Positions 13,471 through 18,310 of a stretch of 18,310 bases of DNA are shown here, piece by piece. The position numbers and the translations under genes were made by a program. Numbering within the stretch: position 1 is the stretch's first letter; every line of letters starts with the position of its first letter. The DNA comes from Coriobacteriia bacterium (GTDB lineage: Bacteria > Actinomycetota > Coriobacteriia > Coriobacteriales > Atopobiaceae). Under the pieces are notes generated by a model. The model was not told the origin of the DNA. It made no database searches and saw only the letters and a program-made list of their open reading frames with translations. The stretch lies in the NCBI GenBank assembly GCA_003150175.1, contig QAKZ01000039.1, positions 1-18,310 of the forward strand. The letters are read 5' to 3'.

Positions 13471-15246
13471 GTGGCCGCAGAACCCGAACAGAAAACCACA
13501 ACGGAGACGGGCGCCGACGAGGCCGCCCGTCTCCATGAGTACGACCAGATCTTGAACAGCTGGTACGACGAGATGACCCGCGACGGCTCCGATTCGGGGC
13601 CGGACACGATCGGCATCTTCGGCGGCCGAGCCCAGGGGTCTGCGCAGTACGACCTCTCGCGCGCGAGCCGCCTTCGGCGCATCGGAGAGATCCTGCAGAT
13701 CGTGCGTCGCTACGACATCTTCCACGGTCTCACGCCCCAAGGCCTGCGGCGGATGCTCGAGGAGCTCGGCCCCACCTTCGTCAAGGCCGGCCAGATCCTC
13801 TCGATGCGTTCCGAGATCCTGCCGCCGAGCTTCACGCGCGAGCTCTCCAAGCTGCGCACCGACGTCGAGCCGATGGACCGCGAGACGGTGCTCGCCGCCC
13901 TGCGCGCCGAGTACGACCGCCCCATCGAGGAGATCTTCGACGCCATCGACGACAACCCGCTCGGCTCCGCCTCCGTCGCCCAGGTGCACAAGGCGCGCCT
14001 GGTTACAGGCGAGCTCGTGGCCGTCAAGGTACAGCGCCCGCATGTCCAAGAGGTCATGGCCAAGGACATCTCCATCATGCGCTCGCTCGCGCGCAGACTG
14101 GGCGGCTTCATCGGCGCGGACCAGTTCCTCGATCTCCAGAGCGTCGTCGACGAGCTGTGGCTCTCTTTCCGCGAGGAGACCGACTTCCTCGTCGAGGCGC
14201 GCAACCTCGAGGAGTTCCGCCGCAACAACGCCGGCTGCAAGTTCCTCGACTGCCCGAAGCCGTACCCGGCGCTCTGCACGCGCCACGTCGTGGTGATGGA
14301 CTACATCGAGGGCATCCCCATCGACGACACTGTCGAGCTCACCGCCGCCGGCTACGACTGCGCCGAGATCGGCGAGAAGCTCATGGACAACTACACCGCC
14401 CAGATGCTCGACGACGGCTTTTTCCACGCCGACCCGCACCCCGGCAACCTCGTGGTCTCGGGCAACAAGATCGTCTACATGGACCTCGGCATCATGGGCA
14501 GGCTGAGCTCGGGGGATAGGCGCTGCGTCTCGCAGATGGTGGAGGCCGTGGCCAGGCGCGACTCGATCGAGCTCGCCGACGGCCTTCTGCGTTTCTCGCG
14601 CGGGGGCAGCTCCGAGGTCGACTACGCGCACCTGCTCGGCGAGCTCGACGCGATCATCGCCAACTACGGATCGGCCGACCTTTCCGACCTGGACATCGGC
14701 GGCTTCGTCAACTCGCTCGTGACCATGGCGCGGCGCAACGGCATCGAGCTCCCCGGGAGCGTGACCATGCTCGCCCGTGCGCTCGTCACCCTCGAGGGCG
14801 TTGTCGACAACCTTCTGCCGAACGCGAGCATGGTCGACATCATCAAGCGCCACCTGAGCGCGCACACCACCCCGCAAGACGCCGCCAAGCGCGAGGCAAA
14901 GCAGCTGGCGCGCGAGGGGGTCTCCGCGAGCCACGGGCTCCTCGTCGCGGCGGGGGAGGCCGGTCACGCCATGCGGATGCTCACCCGCGGCCAGCTCAGG
15001 GTGAACCTCGACCTCGCGGGCACCGAGGACCCGCTCGAGGACATGGGCCACATCGTCAACCGACTCACGCTCGCCATCATCGCCGCGGGCCTCTTTATGG
15101 GGTCGTCCATCGTGTACTACGCGAGGATCCAGCCCGTCATCTTCGGCATCCCCATCATTGGCTTCGTGGGCTACCTCTTCGCGCTGTTCATCGGCCTCTA
15201 CGTCGCGCACGACATCCTCAGCGAGAACCGACGCCGCAAGCGGTAG
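13471..15246 (+). CDS. AarF/ABC1/UbiB atypical kinase-like membrane protein
   Basis: The 591-residue protein belongs to the ABC1/ADCK/UbiB family, atypical kinases linked to isoprenoid quinone and membrane lipid metabolism. Visible features: the family-specific KxGQ motif FVKAGQ (103-108), the Ala-rich loop GSASVAQVHKA (165-175) that replaces the usual Gly-rich loop, the nucleotide-binding Lys186 (VAVKVQRP), EETDFLVEARNL (235-246), HADPHPGN (319-326) and the metal-binding Asp338 in MDLG. The C-terminus has two membrane segments (about 533-552 and 555-582), typical of UbiB. The start is a GTG nine bases after the phasin stop; no strong Shine-Dalgarno is visible, so translational coupling is likely. 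The role in a probably anaerobic, quinone-variable bacterium is open. The convergent tex gene follows beyond a large inverted repeat. Confidence 0.94.
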   Translation: MAAEPEQKTTTETGADEAARLHEYDQILNSWYDEMTRDGSDSGPDTIGIFGGRAQGSAQYDLSRASRLRRIGEILQIVRRYDIFHGLTPQGLRRMLEELGPTFVKAGQILSMRSEILPPSFTRELSKLRTDVEPMDRETVLAALRAEYDRPIEEIFDAIDDNPLGSASVAQVHKARLVTGELVAVKVQRPHVQEVMAKDISIMRSLARRLGGFIGADQFLDLQSVVDELWLSFREETDFLVEARNLEEFRRNNAGCKFLDCPKPYPALCTRHVVVMDYIEGIPIDDTVELTAAGYDCAEIGEKLMDNYTAQMLDDGFFHADPHPGNLVVSGNKIVYMDLGIMGRLSSGDRRCVSQMVEAVARRDSIELADGLLRFSRGGSSEVDYAHLLGELDAIIANYGSADLSDLDIGGFVNSLVTMARRNGIELPGSVTMLARALVTLEGVVDNLLPNASMVDIIKRHLSAHTTPQDAAKREAKQLAREGVSASHGLLVAAGEAGHAMRMLTRGQLRVNLDLAGTEDPLEDMGHIVNRLTLAIIAAGLFMGSSIVYYARIQPVIFGIPIIGFVGYLFALFIGLYVAHDILSENRRRKR

Positions 15247-15290
15247 CGCCTCTCTGGAGCGCCTCGGAGCAGAACGGCTGACGTCAACGT

Positions 15291-15427
15291 GCCCCCGTGC
15301 CCCGCGCGGCCTGTGCTTTAGTTGCCTGCTCGGGCAGTCCTCTTTGCACGGAGGCCACATTAAGTGGCCTCCGGCTCATGCGGAACTTGCGATCAACTAA
15401 AGCACAGGCCGCGCGGGGCACGGGGGC
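15291..15427. repeat. 137-base element bounded by 34-bp perfect inverted repeats
   Basis: Bases 15291-15324 are the exact reverse complement of 15394-15427 (34 of 34; outer half GC-only, inner end CTTTAGTTG / CAACTAAAG). The 69-base interior holds further hairpins (15326-15337 and 15349-15373). The element fills the convergent gap between aarF and tex (15247-15443) and encodes no plausible protein. It could be a bidirectional terminator, a MITE-like insertion or a structured RNA. No target-site duplication is visible at its ends. Confidence 0.9.
15349..15373. terminator. 10-bp hairpin inside the large inverted repeat
   Basis: CGGAGGCCAC (15349-15358) pairs perfectly with GTGGCCTCCG (15364-15373) around ATTAA. 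It is the central hairpin of the 137-base element and alone could act as a terminator for either convergent gene, although no T tract follows on either strand. Confidence 0.5.
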
Positions 15428-15443
15428 GGTGAGTCGGCTCTTC

Positions 15444-17591
15444 TTACTTCCCCTGCACCATGGTGAGCGAGATCTTCTTGCGGTCGCGGTCGACCTTCTC
15501 GACCCAGACCTTCACCGTGTCGCCGACGCGAACGACGTCGCTCGGGTGCTTGACGAAGCGGTTCGCGAGCTTCGAGATGTGCACGAGGCCGTCCTGATGG
15601 ACGCCCACGTCGACGAAGGCCCCGAAGTCGACGACGTTGCGTACCGTGCCCCTGAGCTCCATGCCAGGCTGAAGGTCCTCAATCGAGAGCGCTGCCCGGC
15701 TGAAGATCACCTCGGGGGCGTCGTCTCGCGGATCGCGCCCGGGCTTCTTGAGCTCGCCGACGATGTCGATGAGGGTGGGGGCTCCGCAGCCAAGGTCGTC
15801 CGCGAGGTCGGCGACGCTGCCCAGGCGGCGCTCGATGTCGGGCACGCCGCCGCGCTTGAGCTCGTCGGCGGAGACGCCCGCGCGCTTGAGCACCTCGGTG
15901 GCCACGGGATAGCTCTCGGGGTGGACGCTCGTGGCGTCCAGGGGGTTGTCGCCCCCGGTGATGCGCAGGAAGCCGGCGGAGTTGAGAAATGCCTTGGGCC
16001 CGAGCTTGGGAACCTTCTTGAGCTGGCGCCTGTCGGTGAAGGCGCCGTTCTCCTCGCGGTATGCGACAATGTTGTCGGCCACCGCAGAGGTGATGCCCGA
16101 GACATAGCCCAGAAGGCTCGCGCTGGCGGTGTTCACATCCACGCCAACGCGGTTGACCACGTCCTCGACGACGTTTCCGAGCGTGCGGGAGAGCTCCGCC
16201 TGGTCGAGGTCGTGCTGGTACTGGCCCACGCCTATTGACTGGGGCGGGATCTTTACGAGCTCGGCGAGCGGGTCTTGCAGGCGTCGCCCCAGGCTCATGG
16301 CGCCGCGCACGGTGACGTCGAGGTCGGGGTATTCGCGGCTCGCGAGCTCGGATGCCGAGTAGACCGAGGCGCCCGCCTCGTTGACGATGGTGTAGCGGAG
16401 CTCCGGCGCCTGCTCGGAGATGAACTCCGAGATGACCTCCTCGGTCTCGCGGCTCGCGGTGCCGTTTCCGATGACGATGGTGTTGACGCGGTCCTTGCTC
16501 ACCAGGCGGGCAAGCTCGCGCTTGGTTCCCACGACGTCGTGGCGGGGCTTGGTGGGATAGACCACGCCGTGGTCGAGGAGCTTGCCGAACTCATCGATGA
16601 CGGCGACCTTGCAGCCGGTCCGGTACCCCGGGTCGAGCGCGAGGACCCTCGCGCCCCTCACGGGCCTCGCGGAAAGCAGGCCCTCGAGGTTCTTCGCAAA
16701 GACGTCGATGGCGTCGGCCTGCGCGCGTGCGGTGAGGTCGGAGCGGGCCTCGCGCTCGAGCGAGGGGGCCATGAGGCGTCTGTAGCCGTCTGCGACGGCG
16801 GCGTCGAATACCGGGGCAAAGACGCCCTGTCGGCGCGGCCATCGGCGTCCGAGCCGCTCCACCGCCGCGGCGCCGTCGACGTTCACGCGCACGCGGAGCT
16901 TGCCCTCGCGCTCGCCGCGGTCGATAGCGAGGATGCGGTGGTTGGGGATCTTGCGCAGGGGCTCCGAGAAGCCGTAGTACGGCTCGTAGGGGGTCTTCTC
17001 GGCGGCATCGGTCGCCTCTACGACGATGTCGGCGGTGTTTCTGGTGAACGCGCGCAGCTCGGCGACGTTCTCCGGGTCCTCTGCCACGGTCTCGGCCACG
17101 ATGTCCGAAGCGCCGGCGAGGGCCTTCTCGGGCGTGTCGAAGCCGGCCTCCTCGTTGACGTAGGCCGCCGCCGCGTCGAGCGCCGACCCCTTGGCGGAAG
17201 CCTGCACGATGATCATGTTCGCCAACGGCTCGAGCCCGGCCTCGCGCGCTTTCTGGGCGCGGGTGAGGCGCTTCTTTCGGAAGGGCTTGTACAGGTCGAG
17301 CACGCGCTGCAGGGTCGCGGCCTCTGCGATCTGGGACCTGAGCTCGTCGGTGAGCTTGCCCTGCGCGTCGATGAGGGCGATGACGTCTTGCTTGCGCTCC
17401 TCGAGGTTTCGCAGGTAGGAAAGACGCTCCTCGAGGGCGCGGAGGGCCACGTCGTCCATGCCTCCCGTCGCCTCCTTGCGGTAGCGCGCGATGAAGGGGA
17501 TGGTGCTCCCCTCGTCGATGAGCTTGACCGCCGCCTCGACGTCGGTCTTCTTTAGCTTGAGTTCCTCGGCCAGCTTGGCAATAAGGTCCAT
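15444..17591 (-). CDS. tex: Tex: S1-domain RNA-binding transcription accessory protein
   Basis: Tex is a conserved nucleic-acid-binding factor related to eukaryotic Spt6, implicated in transcription and gene expression control. The 715-residue length matches the family. Domains in order: N-terminal helical region (about 1-190; IPFIARYRKEATGGMD at 31-46), YqgF/RuvC-like domain (about 312-440; LALDPGYRTGCKVA, 317-330), the GVGQYQHD segment (454-461), tandem helix-hairpin-helix (about 475-545; GYVSGITSAVADNIVAYREENGAF), and a C-terminal S1 domain (about 644-715; GMELRGTVRNVVDFGAFVDVG). The start ATG has AAGGAG four bases upstream. It has its own promoter on the minus strand and appears monocistronic. 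The convergent neighbour is aarF, separated by the inverted-repeat element. Confidence 0.97.
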   Translation of the reverse strand: MDLIAKLAEELKLKKTDVEAAVKLIDEGSTIPFIARYRKEATGGMDDVALRALEERLSYLRNLEERKQDVIALIDAQGKLTDELRSQIAEAATLQRVLDLYKPFRKKRLTRAQKAREAGLEPLANMIIVQASAKGSALDAAAAYVNEEAGFDTPEKALAGASDIVAETVAEDPENVAELRAFTRNTADIVVEATDAAEKTPYEPYYGFSEPLRKIPNHRILAIDRGEREGKLRVRVNVDGAAAVERLGRRWPRRQGVFAPVFDAAVADGYRRLMAPSLEREARSDLTARAQADAIDVFAKNLEGLLSARPVRGARVLALDPGYRTGCKVAVIDEFGKLLDHGVVYPTKPRHDVVGTKRELARLVSKDRVNTIVIGNGTASRETEEVISEFISEQAPELRYTIVNEAGASVYSASELASREYPDLDVTVRGAMSLGRRLQDPLAELVKIPPQSIGVGQYQHDLDQAELSRTLGNVVEDVVNRVGVDVNTASASLLGYVSGITSAVADNIVAYREENGAFTDRRQLKKVPKLGPKAFLNSAGFLRITGGDNPLDATSVHPESYPVATEVLKRAGVSADELKRGGVPDIERRLGSVADLADDLGCGAPTLIDIVGELKKPGRDPRDDAPEVIFSRAALSIEDLQPGMELRGTVRNVVDFGAFVDVGVHQDGLVHISKLANRFVKHPSDVVRVGDTVKVWVEKVDRDRKKISLTMVQGK

Positions 17592-17628
17592 TCGACTCCT
17601 TGTCCGTTCCGTTTGCTAAAGGCCCTCT

Positions 17629-17637
17629 AGGATAGCA
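17629..17637 (-). promoter_or_regulatory. Extended -10 promoter of tex
   Basis: On the minus strand this reads TGCTATCCT, with the hexamer TATCCT behind a TGn extension, about 38 bases upstream of the tex ATG. It matches the form seen before ruvC and the second HAD gene. No clear -35 is visible. Confidence 0.5.
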
Positions 17638-17666
17638 TCGCCCAGACGCGGCGGACCGACGCCAAA

Positions 17667-17723
17667 GGGCCCCCGGGCCTCTTGTGGTCGCGGTCCTTCT
17701 CGCCACAAGATGCCCGGGGGCCC
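17667..17723 (-). terminator. Long hairpin downstream of the ABC transporter gene
   Basis: Bases 17667-17687 pair with 17703-17723 over 21 positions with one mismatch, around a 15-base loop. The outer flanks CAAAGG / CCTTTG can extend the stem past a small bulge. It begins 18 bases after the ABC stop codon on the minus strand and has a short TTT beyond the stem there. It separates the ABC gene from the tex promoter. Confidence 0.75.
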
Positions 17724-17740
17724 TCCTTTGTCGCAGCGCG

Positions 17741-18310
17741 CTACTCGAGCTCGAATGCTCCCGTGTAGAGCTGGTAGTAGTAGCCCTTCTTTGCGATGAG
17801 CTCGTCGTGGCTTCCGCGCTCGATCACGCGGCCGTGGTCGAGGCAGATGATCACGTCGGAGTTGCGGACGGTCGACAGGCGGTGCGCGATGACGAAGGTC
17901 GTGCGCCCGGTCATGAGGGCGTCCATGCCGCGCTGGACGATGGCCTCGGTGCGCGTGTCGATGGAGCTCGTGGCCTCGTCGAGGATCATCGCGGGCGGGT
18001 CGGCGACGGCCGCGCGGGCGATGGAGATGAGCTGGCGCTGGCCCTGCGAGAGCTGGGCGCCGTTGCCCGTGAGCATCGTCTCGTAGCCGTCGGGCAGACG
18101 GCGGATGAAGTCGTCGGCGCCCGCGAGCTTGGCCGCGGCGATGCACTCGTCGTCGGTGGCGTCGAGCTTGCCGTAGCGGATGTTGTCCATGACGGTCCCC
18201 GTGAACAGGTTCACGTCTTGCAGGACCACGCCGAGCGAACGGCGCAGGTCGGCCTTCTTGATCTTGTTGACGTTGATGCCGTCGTAGCGGATCTTGCCGT
18301 CGGCGATGTC
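17741..18310 (-). CDS. ABC exporter ATP-binding domain, C-terminal part (partial at the window edge)
   Basis: This is the end of a nucleotide-binding domain of an ABC transporter, probably a fused exporter half (MsbA/LmrA/MdlB type, membrane domain plus ATPase) given its sequence style. The frame is open through base 18310, adding 27 residues before the internal GTG at 18229, so about 189 residues are visible. Motifs: Q-loop VVLQDVNLFTGTVMDNIRYG, signature LSQGQRQLISIARA, Walker B AMILDEATSSID, D-loop within it, and H-loop FVIAHRLSTVRNSD. The Walker A lies outside the window. The C-terminus YYYQLYTGAFELE is typical of exporter halves. The signature has LSQGQ rather than LSGGQ, a common variant in exporters. 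Substrate cannot be told from this part. Confidence 0.95.
   Translation of the reverse strand, partial: DIADGKIRYDGINVNKIKKADLRRSLGVVLQDVNLFTGTVMDNIRYGKLDATDDECIAAAKLAGADDFIRRLPDGYETMLTGNGAQLSQGQRQLISIARAAVADPPAMILDEATSSIDTRTEAIVQRGMDALMTGRTTFVIAHRLSTVRNSDVIICLDHGRVIERGSHDELIAKKGYYYQLYTGAFELE

Noticed and set aside
12868..15360. 830-residue minus-strand open frame opposite phasin and aarF
   Set aside because: It is antisense to two clearly real genes, its protein is a Arg/Val/Asp/Glu/Leu-rich composition with no motifs, and it spans the inverted repeat. High GC3 on the coding strand depletes stops in this antisense frame.
16275..17555. 426-residue plus-strand open frame opposite tex
   Set aside because: tex is unambiguous on the minus strand; this frame has no motif and no supporting ribosome site.
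1..18310. tRNA/rRNA genes, CRISPR arrays, toxin-antitoxin pairs, phage or defence genes
   Set aside because: None could be supported: no regularly spaced repeats, no cloverleaf-like T-loop signature in the short gaps, and all gene-sized frames are accounted for by the listed genes.

Overview
This window comes from a high-GC (roughly two-thirds G+C by eye) Gram-positive genome. Gene content and style fit an actinobacterium of the class Coriobacteriia (Collinsella/Olsenella/Atopobium relatives). The signs are an SOS box of the Gram-positive LexA type, a phasin-like plus AarF/UbiB pair, a membrane-anchored polysaccharide deacetylase, and strong GC3 bias that produces long shadow ORFs on the opposite strands. 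Nothing in the window looks like phage or plasmid, and coding density is high, with no gene-free stretch longer than 200 bases. The taxonomic call is an inference from protein character, not from a marker gene.

Layout, plus strand 1-7974: the C-terminal part of the replicative polymerase DnaE (cut by the window edge); 26 bases later a full-length glutamine-dependent NAD synthetase homologue in which the catalytic motifs of both domains are replaced; then ruvC-ruvA-ruvB as an overlapping operon behind an extended -10 promoter carrying a perfect LexA-type palindrome; then a small DUF6483-like protein; then a membrane-anchored CE4 deacetylase with a long Arg/Gly/Tyr-rich cytoplasmic tail. A perfect 15-bp-stem hairpin separates this block from the next.

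Minus strand 12189-8085: a compact three-gene operon, DUF1015 protein, a large TPR-containing protein of unknown function, and a HAD phosphatase starting at TTG. Divergent from it (plus strand) are a second HAD phosphatase (phosphoglycolate-phosphatase type), then a phasin-like protein closely coupled to an AarF/ABC1/UbiB kinase-like membrane protein. The 197-base convergent gap after it holds a striking 34-bp perfect inverted repeat enclosing a second hairpin. Minus strand again: tex (RNA-binding transcription accessory factor) and the C-terminal nucleotide-binding domain of an ABC exporter, with a long terminator between them.

Functionally the clearest module is DNA replication/repair: DnaE and the LexA-controlled RuvABC Holliday-junction machinery. 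The most unusual items are the NAD synthetase-like pseudoenzyme between dnaE and ruvC, the 34-bp inverted-repeat element, and the near-identical 16-base promoter cores in front of ruvC and the deacetylase gene. I did not find a new defence system, CRISPR array, tRNA or rRNA.
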